DNA of 64,000 bases, taken from positions 3,658,001 to 3,722,000 of the forward strand of contig NZ_CP086068.1 in NCBI RefSeq assembly GCF_020783335.1, written 5' to 3'. Source of the stretch: Mucilaginibacter daejeonensis (GTDB lineage: Bacteria > Bacteroidota > Bacteroidia > Sphingobacteriales > Sphingobacteriaceae). The translations under genes and the position numbers were made by a program. Numbering within the stretch: the first letter of the stretch is position 1; the number at the start of each line of letters is the position of its first letter. Shown here piece by piece: positions 35,237 through 43,485 of this stretch. The notes beneath the pieces are model-generated. The model worked only from the letters and a program-made list of their open reading frames with translations. It ran no database searches and was not told the origin of the DNA.

Positions 35237-38200
35237 ATGAAAGATGTAAAAAAAGAATTTGGCCCATCGAGTTGGGCCATTGATAACAAAACGGCCATAT
35301 ATGTGCTGATGTTCCTGATCACCATACTGGGTTTGATCAGCTACAACAACCTGCCCAAGGAAAATTTTCCTGACATTGCCGTACCCAAGATATTTGTGAC
35401 CACTACGTTCCTGGGCCAATCGCCGCAGAACGTGGAGAACCTGGTAACGCGCCAGATCGAGAAGAAACTGAAATCGCTGAAAGGCTTAAAAAAGGTGACC
35501 TCGAACTCGGTGCAGAACGTATCGATCATCACGGCCGAGTTCCAGCAGAACATCAAGACCAAAGATGCCAAGATCGATGTTCAGGATGCGGTAGACAAGG
35601 CCAAGCAAGACCTTCCGCAAAATGACCCTAACTTTAAAGAGCCCGTGATATCTGACATTAACGTGGCCGATCTTCCGATCCTTTACGTGAACCTTTCGGG
35701 CGATTATGACCTAAAGAAACTGAAGGAATATGCCGACCTGCTGAAGGACGAGATCGAAGGATTCAAAGAGATATCGAAAGTTGACGAGATCGGTGCCTTA
35801 ACGCCCGAGATCCAGATCAACGTTGATGTGAACAAGATGGCCGCTGCCCAGATCAGCTTTGGCGATATTGCGCAGGCCGTGGGTAACGAGAACATCCTGT
35901 CATCGGCCGGTACCATCAAAACAGATGGTGTACGCCGTGCCATCGACATTAAAAAGGACTTTAAGAACGCCGATGAGGTGGCCGCCATGGTGATCCGCAA
36001 CCCTAAAGGACAAGCGGTTTACCTGCGCGATATTGCCGAGGTGAAGGATTCATTTTTGGAGCAGGAAAGCTACGCGCGTTTGAAAACGCCCGAGCAAAGC
36101 AAGTTCAAAAATGTGATCACCCTTAACGTGAGTAAACGTGCCGGCGAGAACCTGATCGAGGCCTCAGACAAGATCAATGCCCTGATCAAGGAAAAACAAC
36201 GCACCGTGTTCCCTAAAGGCTTGAATATTACTGTTACCGGTGACCAGAGCGACAAGACCCGCACCACGCTGAATGACCTGATCAACACCATCATTATCGG
36301 TTTCATATTGGTGACCGTGATCCTGATGTTCTTTATGGGTACCACCAACGCCATATTTGTGGCGCTATCGGTACCACTATCATGCTTTATCGCCTTCCTG
36401 ATCATGCCGGCCATTGGCTTTACGCTCAATATGATCGTGCTTTTCTCGTTCCTGCTGGCGCTGGGTATCGTGGTGGATGATGCCATTGTGGTGATCGAAA
36501 ACACGCACCGGATATTTGCCAACGGTAAAGTACCGATCAAAGAGGCCGCTAAAATGGCCGCCGGTGAGGTGTTCCTGCCGGTATTCTCGGGTACCATGAC
36601 AACCCTGGCGCCCTTCGTGCCATTGGCGTTCTGGAACAGTATCATTGGTAAGTTCATGTTCTTCCTGCCGATCACGCTGATCATCACCTTATTGGCGTCG
36701 TTAGTAGTGGCCTACATCATGAACCCTGTATTTGCCGTGGACTTTATGAAGCCGCACCATGACGGCGAGCACGAGAACCCTAAGTTTGACAAACCGACCA
36801 AACGCGCACTGATCTACTTGGCCATTGCCACCGTGATCTCATACTTGATCAACTTTGGATTAGGCAACTTCATGGTGCTGATCATCATCCTGTACCTGGT
36901 GAACCACTTCTTCCTGCTCAAGATCATTGACAGGTTCCAGAAGAACGTATGGCCGCGCTTTCAAAACTGGTACGCCAAATGGCTGGAGCGTGCGGTACGC
37001 CGCCCGATCACAGTGTTGCTGGGTACTTTAGGTCTGTTCATCGTGGCCTTGGTGATCAATAGCGTATTGGGCAAAACCCCTGAGTTCTTCCCATCGGGCG
37101 ATCCTAACTTTGCTTACGTATACATCACCATGCCTATAGGCACCGACCAGGCCACCACTAACGAGGTGACCCAAAAGGTAGAGCAACGCGTGGCCAACAT
37201 CGTGGAGCCTGATAAGGACATCGTATCCTCCATCATCTCCAACGTGACCAAGAGCGTTACCGACCCTCAGGATGAGGATCAGGGTGACTACCAAAATAAA
37301 GGTAAGGTGACCGTTGCGTTCAAAGAATTTAGCGAACGTGAGGGTAAGGATACCAAGCTCATTTTAGCCAACATCCGTAAAGGTATACAAGGCATAGCGC
37401 CAGGCGTGAAAATATCGGTAGCCCAAGAATCAAGCGGCCCGCCGGTACAAAAGGATATCAGTATCGAGATCATTGGCGATAACCTGGATACGCTGGTACG
37501 CACCGGTAACCGCCTCAAGACCTATTTGGATAAACAGAATATACCGGGTATTGAGAACCTGGTGGCCGACGTGCAGAACGACAAGCCCGAGATCGTATTC
37601 GATATTGATCGCGAGCGTGCCAACCGTGAGGGCGTAAGCACCCAAACCCTGACCCAAACCTTGCAGACCGCAGTATTTGGTGCACCTGCGGCCAACTTCC
37701 GTAACACCAAAGAGGATGATTACAAGATACAGGTTCGTGCACTGGAGCAACAACGCAGTAACCTGAACGAGCTGCGCAACATGAAGGTGACCTACCGCGA
37801 TATGGGTATGGGCGGCGCAATACGCCAGGTACCGGTATCGGCCTTTGCCGATGTAAGGTACACCAACACCTTTAGTAACATTAAACGCAAGCAGCAGCGC
37901 CGGGTACTTACCCTGGGCTCTAACGTGATCAAACCATATAACGCTAATGAGGTGAACGCGGCCATACTGACCGCCATTGGCAACTTTAAAAAGCCCGACA
38001 ACGTGATCATACGCCAGGGCGGTGGCCAGGAAGATCAGATGGAGGCCGTTACCTTTTTGGGTGGCGCATTGCTTACCTCGTTCGGTTTGATCCTGATCAT
38101 TTTGATGATCCAGTTCAACTCGATCGGTAAAACGCTGATCATCATCTCCGAGATATTCTTCAGTATCATCGGTGTATTGCTGGGTGTGAGTTTATTTGGT

Positions 38201-38662
38201 ATGACAATGGCCATCGTAATGACAGGTATCGGTATCATTGCCCTTGCCGGTGTGGTGGTACGTAACGGTATATTGCTGGTGGAGTTTACGGATATGCTGA
38301 TCGAGCAGGGAACCAGCGTACATGATGCCGTGGTTGAGGCGGGTCATACCCGTATGACGCCGGTATTACTTACCGCAACAGCGGCCATCATGGGTCTGAT
38401 CCCACTGGCGGTAGGTTTCAACATCGACTTTGTTGGCCTGTTCACCAGCTTTGAACCACACATCCACTTCGGTGGTGATAACGTGGCGTTCTGGGGTCCG
38501 CTGGCCTGGACCATGATCTTCGGTTTAGGTTTTGCCACCGTGATCACCCTGATCGTGGTACCATGTATGTACCTGATCCGTGTCAATTTAAAGAACCGCC
38601 TGTTCGGTAAAAAAGCCGACAAGCACATCGACGAAAAACCATTGATCGATCCGGCCCACTAA
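35237..38662 (+). CDS. RND-superfamily efflux pump inner-membrane subunit (AcrB/HAE-1-like)
   Basis: 1141 residues. Two repeats each with a large periplasmic loop and transmembrane bundle. Helix 4 carries the proton-relay motif GIVVDDAIVVIENTHR with adjacent aspartates. A loop between the two halves (about 500-600) contains two extra hydrophobic helices, which makes it some 100 residues longer than E. coli AcrB; this is seen in other Bacteroidota members as I recall. It drives export of hydrophobic drugs or lipophilic compounds, or possibly metabolites, using the proton gradient. Third gene of the operon, followed by a clear terminator. Confidence 0.92.
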   Translation: MKDVKKEFGPSSWAIDNKTAIYVLMFLITILGLISYNNLPKENFPDIAVPKIFVTTTFLGQSPQNVENLVTRQIEKKLKSLKGLKKVTSNSVQNVSIITAEFQQNIKTKDAKIDVQDAVDKAKQDLPQNDPNFKEPVISDINVADLPILYVNLSGDYDLKKLKEYADLLKDEIEGFKEISKVDEIGALTPEIQINVDVNKMAAAQISFGDIAQAVGNENILSSAGTIKTDGVRRAIDIKKDFKNADEVAAMVIRNPKGQAVYLRDIAEVKDSFLEQESYARLKTPEQSKFKNVITLNVSKRAGENLIEASDKINALIKEKQRTVFPKGLNITVTGDQSDKTRTTLNDLINTIIIGFILVTVILMFFMGTTNAIFVALSVPLSCFIAFLIMPAIGFTLNMIVLFSFLLALGIVVDDAIVVIENTHRIFANGKVPIKEAAKMAAGEVFLPVFSGTMTTLAPFVPLAFWNSIIGKFMFFLPITLIITLLASLVVAYIMNPVFAVDFMKPHHDGEHENPKFDKPTKRALIYLAIATVISYLINFGLGNFMVLIIILYLVNHFFLLKIIDRFQKNVWPRFQNWYAKWLERAVRRPITVLLGTLGLFIVALVINSVLGKTPEFFPSGDPNFAYVYITMPIGTDQATTNEVTQKVEQRVANIVEPDKDIVSSIISNVTKSVTDPQDEDQGDYQNKGKVTVAFKEFSEREGKDTKLILANIRKGIQGIAPGVKISVAQESSGPPVQKDISIEIIGDNLDTLVRTGNRLKTYLDKQNIPGIENLVADVQNDKPEIVFDIDRERANREGVSTQTLTQTLQTAVFGAPAANFRNTKEDDYKIQVRALEQQRSNLNELRNMKVTYRDMGMGGAIRQVPVSAFADVRYTNTFSNIKRKQQRRVLTLGSNVIKPYNANEVNAAILTAIGNFKKPDNVIIRQGGGQEDQMEAVTFLGGALLTSFGLILIILMIQFNSIGKTLIIISEIFFSIIGVLLGVSLFGMTMAIVMTGIGIIALAGVVVRNGILLVEFTDMLIEQGTSVHDAVVEAGHTRMTPVLLTATAAIMGLIPLAVGFNIDFVGLFTSFEPHIHFGGDNVAFWGPLAWTMIFGLGFATVITLIVVPCMYLIRVNLKNRLFGKKADKHIDEKPLIDPAH

Positions 38663-38683
38663 GCCGATCGGTATAATAAAAGC

Positions 38684-38722
38684 AAGGCCGCCCTTTTAAC
38701 CAAAGAGCGGCCTTTTTATTTG
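38684..38722 (+). terminator. Intrinsic terminator of the RND efflux operon
   Basis: An 8-bp stem AAGGCCGC/GCGGCCTT (38684-38691 with 38707-38714) extended inward by CTTT/AAAG after one mismatch, followed by TTTATTT. Confidence 0.85.
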
Positions 38723-38775
38723 CACTGATCAGTGGGATAAGCGCTCACGATTTTTAAAAATTCAAGCGTTACAGG

Positions 38776-38994
38776 TGTTTCATCGGTGTAACAAAATTCC
38801 CCAACTTTCCCCACTTTTCAGCATTACGAAATTCGTAAAAACCCAACTTTTTCCAGAAAAAACCACATTTTTCAAGAATGTAACACCAAATGTAACACCA
38901 TATGTGAAATGTAACACCGAATGTAACACTTGCAAAGCACGGCGATAAACCTAAAAGATCTGAGATTCGTCGGTTTTACGAATTTGGCAATGAT
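38776..38994 (+). repeat. Dispersed TGTAACA element, copy A
   Basis: Bases 38776-38861 match the reverse complement of 60041-60126 at 80 of 86 positions. They are followed by four AATGTAACAC(C/T) units starting at 38877, 38889, 38908 and 38920. The right end 38972-38992 is an imperfect inverted copy of 38822-38843 (about 19 of 22 positions). There is no coding capacity of note. The element lies between the RND operon terminator and the convergent transglutaminase-like gene. Confidence 0.75.
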
Positions 38995-39010
38995 CCATAC
39001 AGCCGCTACC

Positions 39011-40240
39011 CTACTGCCGAGCGCCCGCCTGACCCGGAAGTGTACGGGCTGGCTCGTAATGGTAAACCACCTGATAAGGCTGCTTTTGGTATTTAGGCGA
39101 TAGCTGCCCGATAGGCAGATCATCGGGCTGCAAAGTAGGTTCACAAACCGAATAGGCCTTTCCCTGGTAAATGACCGACCGCCCCACCGGCTTATTGAAT
39201 TGCACGGCCATGGTGATATGGGTTGGATACAGCATAGCGATCATAGGCAGGTCGTATATCTCCTTCACGAGGTAAAAGAACAGGGCTGCCCGGTCATCAC
39301 AATCACTATACTGATTGAACAGCGTTTCTTCCGGCGACATGCGCTTTTCCTTACCGAAATTCTGTTCATCGTTCTCGTATAAAAAGGCGTAACGGGTAAA
39401 ACGCATCAGGTAGTCAACACCTTTGGTCTGGCTCATGCCCGCCACGTTCTTCTTTAACAGTGGTATCAGTGAACTATAGGTCTCGCGGGTGAGCGGTATG
39501 TTGAAATAGGTCTTGAAATCTACCCCAGGATAATTAGTGAACAAGCTGTCTACCTGCCTGTTGAGCTTGATCTTGAAGCTGTAGGTCTTGTTCTGATATA
39601 CAAAGGCCAGTTCCTTATCAAAATACCCTGAAGGCTCAAAGTCAGGCATACGGGTCACCTCGTACGAAAAAGCCCTATCAGCATCCGGCACTTTGATGTT
39701 GACCGGATAAGGGGGCTCCTGGTGCAGGTCGGTATTGGGATGATCATGGTAATTAAGGCACATGTACTTTTTACCATCGATCATAAAGAAAGGTATATCG
39801 CTGATGTCCTCATCGTTATACACATAAAAAATAAGCTTATTATTGGCCAACGCCAACCTTGCATCATACCCCGAGCGTACCATCAGGAACCATTTGTAAA
39901 GGGTATACCGGTCGTAATCATTCTGTTTGGGGGCTAATTGCTGGGCCACACGGCGGATGAGCTGGTAATACAGCCAATCGTTCAATTGATGCTTTTTTTG
40001 GTAAGCTGCAAGCGCATTGATCAGCGGTTGGTAATTAGCCTCATTCACCATATCATAAAAGGCGCTGATGGTGCGCTTATTCACCGGCCGGTCCAATGCA
40101 GGCAGCATCGCAACGTCGGCGTCTGCCTCGAAAATGTCGTTGTAAAGCTCCAATTTAACGTGCACAGCATGGCCTTGTGCATGAGCCAAATCCGCAGCAC
40201 ATAACAACAGGATCATTCCGATGAATACAAGCGCCTTCAT
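39011..40240 (-). CDS. Secreted transglutaminase-like fold protein
   Basis: 409 residues with a signal peptide ending AHAQ. The C-terminal third shows the spacing of a transglutaminase-like catalytic triad: Cys in YSDCDDRAALFFYLV, His in PTHITMAVQF, and an acidic residue in YSVCEPT. The Asp-Asp-Arg after Cys and the helix that follows are typical of this cysteine-protease-like superfamily. The N-terminal 250 residues are mixed helix and strand without a recognised family. It probably acts as a periplasmic peptidase or amidase, or binds without catalysis. Its stop adjoins repeat copy A. No exact promoter box was found. Confidence 0.6.
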   Translation of the reverse strand: MKALVFIGMILLLCAADLAHAQGHAVHVKLELYNDIFEADADVAMLPALDRPVNKRTISAFYDMVNEANYQPLINALAAYQKKHQLNDWLYYQLIRRVAQQLAPKQNDYDRYTLYKWFLMVRSGYDARLALANNKLIFYVYNDEDISDIPFFMIDGKKYMCLNYHDHPNTDLHQEPPYPVNIKVPDADRAFSYEVTRMPDFEPSGYFDKELAFVYQNKTYSFKIKLNRQVDSLFTNYPGVDFKTYFNIPLTRETYSSLIPLLKKNVAGMSQTKGVDYLMRFTRYAFLYENDEQNFGKEKRMSPEETLFNQYSDCDDRAALFFYLVKEIYDLPMIAMLYPTHITMAVQFNKPVGRSVIYQGKAYSVCEPTLQPDDLPIGQLSPKYQKQPYQVVYHYEPARTLPGQAGARQ

Positions 40241-40347
40241 TAGGCTTTACAAATTGGTTATACTAAGGTAACGATTAATTAACGTTAAGTTCACACTGAT
40301 AGTTGCCGGATATGACATTAAATTTTGCACATCATAGCGCACAAAAA

Positions 40348-40367
40348 AAGCGGTCACTTAACCGCTT
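40348..40367 (-). terminator. Intrinsic terminator of the FUSC gene
   Basis: On the minus strand a 7-bp stem AAGCGGT/ACCGCTT with a 6-nt loop is followed by seven T residues (A run 40343-40349 on the plus strand). Confidence 0.8.
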
Positions 40368-40394
40368 CTTAACTTCAGAATATACTTTGTGAAC

Positions 40395-42527
40395 TTAAAC
40401 CTTCAGCATTTGCAGCCTGACAGACAGCTCTTCCAACTGCGTGGCCGTAGCTAAAATGCTGTTGAATTGTTGCGTCAAATTGCCTTGAGGGGCCTCGTTA
40501 GCGGGAACGGCGTCGGTCAGATGACCTTCGACCGGGACTATGACCAGCGGGTACTCCGCATCGATGCCTAACTTTAACCTGCTTAGCGCATCGTTCACCG
40601 ATCGTAAATGTGCAGGCTGGACCTGCTGGTCAAGATCGCCATTAGACGATAGGGACGCCACCGTACCGTACAATTGGTGGTTCAATGCCTGGAAGCGTTG
40701 CATATCCTCTACCGATACCCGTGTGCGGTCGGGCTCCAGCATGGCCCGCTGGAAGGCGGCCGAAAGATCGGCCAATTTGGTATAAACGTTCTTACGGATG
40801 AGTTTGTAGGTGTGATGGTCGGTACGCTTACCGGAGATGCGTTGTTGCAGGTTCTCGAGGTAAGCATAGTTGGCTCTGATCACCTCGCGGATGTAATTGG
40901 TGATCCCCCAATGCTCCCAAACCGGGAACAGGTACGAGGCGGCCAAGGCTATGCCACAACCGATCAGTGTATCGTACACTCTTTCGAGGATGAACAAGGT
41001 TTGCCTGCCGCTGTAAATGTGCAGGCAAAGCATCACCATGGGCGTAATGAACATCACGCTCAAGGCATAGCGGCTCCTGGCGAAAGTGAAAAAGCCCAGC
41101 AGGAAAACTAGTGCAATGACCAGCAACACCACCGTATTATGGATGAGCGCCAGCAGCAGCAACCCCATACCCACCCCTATAAGCGTCCCGATCAGGCGCT
41201 GCTTATTGCGCTGACGGGTGATGCTATAGGCCGGCTTCATGATCACTACCACGGTCAGCATGATCCAATAGCTATACTTCCCCAGTGGCAGTATACGGCC
41301 CAAGCAAAAAGCGAACACGCAGGCCACCGCTAACCGCAACGCGAACCTTAATATAGGTGAGCGCAAGTTAAAATGAAGTTTGAGCTGATCGATGCTCTGC
41401 GGGCGGTAGGTCAAAAAGTCCTGGTATACGGGCGGCTCACCACCCTCAACCTCTTGACGTTGGCTGCTCCCGGCAAGCATGGCCCTCAGTTGGGTAATGC
41501 GGCCACTAATGTCTTTGATGTTGCGGTGCAGCTCGGTCAACAGCAACTGGTTGGATACATCTTCATGCTGGATCACATAGTTGAGCCGGCTCTCTAAATA
41601 GGCAACCTCCTTGGTATGCTGATCCTGCACAAGCGGCTTGTTCAAATAAAAAGCATGCCCGGCCTGTTCCAACTCAATGGACATGATCTCGATCAACCGG
41701 CTCACGATCTCGAGCGCACCGGTCACGCCAAAGGCCTGTCTGAAGTGCTGATAATCGAAATGCACCGTGGTAATGTGCTCATAAAGATCGATCACCTGCA
41801 TGGCTATGCGCAGCATTTGTTGTCCTTTGCTGTTATCAGGCCGCATGGCCAGCCGGTCGCGCAGTAGCAGGTCCCGTACATTTTCCTGCCGTTCGCTTAC
41901 CAGGGTGTGCAGCGGAATGATGTTGTGATAGCACTCATCAAGCGGGATATTATGATCGTAGAACGCTGTACGGGCCTTCATATAAGATGCCGTAGCCATG
42001 ATACACTCTGCTACCGCTTGCCTTAACGACCTGAACGGCCACAGCCAGGCTTGTAGTAAGCTCACCACGTAATAGAATACTCCACCAACCAGGATGTACG
42101 CACTGAACTGAAAGCCATCCTCCGGTCGCAAGCCGCTGATGAACACGCAAAGCGCGATAGCTGTGGTGCCAACCATCGAGAACCGGTTACCCAAGGCGGT
42201 CAGCATCGAAAAACTTACGCAGAAGATGAACAGCACCGCGCCCATCAACCATGGATAAGGCCAACAGAACGACGTAGTGAGCGCTACGATAAAGAACAGA
42301 ATAACGCTCACCCATGATATGGTACGCTTATCATCATAGGTACCGGAGCTATCGGTAAGGCTGGTGAGCAGGGTACCAATACCCACGGCAATGGCCATTT
42401 GTGCGCTACCGACCTCGAATAATATCCACACTGGTAGCAGGATACTGATGACCGTCCGCAGCGCATCGGTAAAGAACTCGCTGGACAGGAAATAAGCTAT
42501 ATTTTTTTTGACCGAAAGCCAGTTCAT
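40395..42527 (-). CDS. FUSC-family membrane protein (YccS/YhfK-like)
   Basis: 710 residues. Two membrane blocks of about five helices each (first roughly 30-160, second 385-520) surround soluble helical regions. The second block has GKYSYWIMLTVVVIMKPAYSITRQRNKQRLIGTLIG, the FUSC-family signature (each run is contiguous in the protein). Relatives include fusaric acid resistance and aromatic acid efflux proteins; the substrate is unknown. I chose ATG 42527 because an exact -7 box ends one base before ATG 42536, which would leave the upstream starts outside the transcript. The gene appears monocistronic with its own terminator. Confidence 0.82.
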   Translation of the reverse strand: MNWLSVKKNIAYFLSSEFFTDALRTVISILLPVWILFEVGSAQMAIAVGIGTLLTSLTDSSGTYDDKRTISWVSVILFFIVALTTSFCWPYPWLMGAVLFIFCVSFSMLTALGNRFSMVGTTAIALCVFISGLRPEDGFQFSAYILVGGVFYYVVSLLQAWLWPFRSLRQAVAECIMATASYMKARTAFYDHNIPLDECYHNIIPLHTLVSERQENVRDLLLRDRLAMRPDNSKGQQMLRIAMQVIDLYEHITTVHFDYQHFRQAFGVTGALEIVSRLIEIMSIELEQAGHAFYLNKPLVQDQHTKEVAYLESRLNYVIQHEDVSNQLLLTELHRNIKDISGRITQLRAMLAGSSQRQEVEGGEPPVYQDFLTYRPQSIDQLKLHFNLRSPILRFALRLAVACVFAFCLGRILPLGKYSYWIMLTVVVIMKPAYSITRQRNKQRLIGTLIGVGMGLLLLALIHNTVVLLVIALVFLLGFFTFARSRYALSVMFITPMVMLCLHIYSGRQTLFILERVYDTLIGCGIALAASYLFPVWEHWGITNYIREVIRANYAYLENLQQRISGKRTDHHTYKLIRKNVYTKLADLSAAFQRAMLEPDRTRVSVEDMQRFQALNHQLYGTVASLSSNGDLDQQVQPAHLRSVNDALSRLKLGIDAEYPLVIVPVEGHLTDAVPANEAPQGNLTQQFNSILATATQLEELSVRLQMLKV

Positions 42528-42536
42528 TTGCACCAT

Positions 42537-42544
42537 CAAAAGTA
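42537..42544 (-). promoter_or_regulatory. -7 promoter box of the FUSC gene, decides the start codon
   Basis: On the minus strand this is TACTTTTG, an exact consensus box that abuts ATG 42536. Transcription from it would begin near 42533, so translation should start at ATG 42527. Confidence 0.5.
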
Positions 42545-42661
42545 AACATTTGGCTGTTATGACTCACTAACCGTCAAATATCATTTGAGGTAACTGTAGC
42601 ACTTGCCCAATCAATTACGTCAAGTAAATGATCAAAAGTTCCGTTTTCTGAAAAAGAACGT

Positions 42662-42669
42662 TATTTTTG
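42662..42669 (+). promoter_or_regulatory. -7 promoter box of the TonB-receptor operon
   Basis: TATTTTTG matches TAnnTTTG exactly; the predicted start near 42673 gives a leader of about 74 nt before the first gene. There is no TTG at 19-nt spacing. Confidence 0.45.
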
Positions 42670-42746
42670 AGACTTCACAATAATATTATTGCCCGTTCAT
42701 GATCGCTTAACGGACAATAAATAAGATCCTAAACTGACACACTGCA

Positions 42747-43481
42747 ATGATGCGTTCCGCTCTGCTACTGCTCACTCTATTTTTGGCGCTGTCAAGTTCG
42801 GCTCAGGTTAACAATATTCCTGCCGATAGCTCTTTGACCGATACGCCACTCGGCAACTCTGTTAAAGTATTCATCAAAGGTATCGGCGATAATGCCGAGA
42901 TATACAACGGACGCGAATACTTTTTCGCCCCGAAAGCTTACAAAGGCGACCCTTATTTTGGTGATACCATCTTATTTCGCCCGGCGGTGATCAAATATAA
43001 CGGCACCTGGTATAAAGATATTTCCACTCTTTACGACAGCTACCAGGGCGTACTGGCTGTTCTACGCCCGACCAACCAAGCCATATTTACTTTAAAGGAC
43101 AGCCTGGTATCTGAGTTTTACCTGCACGACCGCCACTTTTACCATATCACTAAACCTGATAGCGCAGGTGTGCTTAAAAAGGGCTTTTACGAAGATAATT
43201 ACCACGGCAAAAGCAACGTACTGACCCAACACTACAAGGTGCGAACCGAAGAGGCCGTGCAACCGCGCGTGCTCGTGACCTTCAAAGGCGAAAAAAATTA
43301 CTACATCATTAAGGACCGGCAAGCCCATCGCGTGAACAGCAAATCGTCGGTACTGAACGTATTTAAAGACAAGAAGGCCGAGCTCAATAGTTACATCAAA
43401 AAGAACAGGATCGAATTTGATGATAACCGCATCAACGCCATCGTGAAACTAACCTCTTATTACGACCAGATAAGCCAATGA
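42747..43481 (+). CDS. Secreted protein of unknown function, first gene of TonB-receptor operon
   Basis: 244 residues with a signal peptide (about 1-19, ending SSAQ) and no further membrane segment. The body is rich in Tyr, Lys and Asp and appears to be mainly beta strand with a helical, Lys-rich C-terminus (FKDKKAELNSYIKKNRIEF). I did not recognise a family. The stop lies 4 bp before the TonB receptor start, so both are almost certainly one transcript. A periplasmic or surface helper of that receptor is the natural guess; nothing in the sequence proves it. ATG 42750 is an equally possible start. Confidence 0.65.
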   Translation: MMRSALLLLTLFLALSSSAQVNNIPADSSLTDTPLGNSVKVFIKGIGDNAEIYNGREYFFAPKAYKGDPYFGDTILFRPAVIKYNGTWYKDISTLYDSYQGVLAVLRPTNQAIFTLKDSLVSEFYLHDRHFYHITKPDSAGVLKKGFYEDNYHGKSNVLTQHYKVRTEEAVQPRVLVTFKGEKNYYIIKDRQAHRVNSKSSVLNVFKDKKAELNSYIKKNRIEFDDNRINAIVKLTSYYDQISQ

Positions 43482-43485
43482 CCGC

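Noticed and set aside
38877-38930. Possible CRISPR array
   Set aside because: The units are about 10 bases with 12-19 bp spacing and no unique spacers, and no cas genes are present.
38872-39144. Minus-strand ORF of 90 residues overlapping repeat copy A
   Set aside because: It starts within the tandem TGTAACAC units and runs through the 3' end of the transglutaminase-like gene; no family or promoter supports it.
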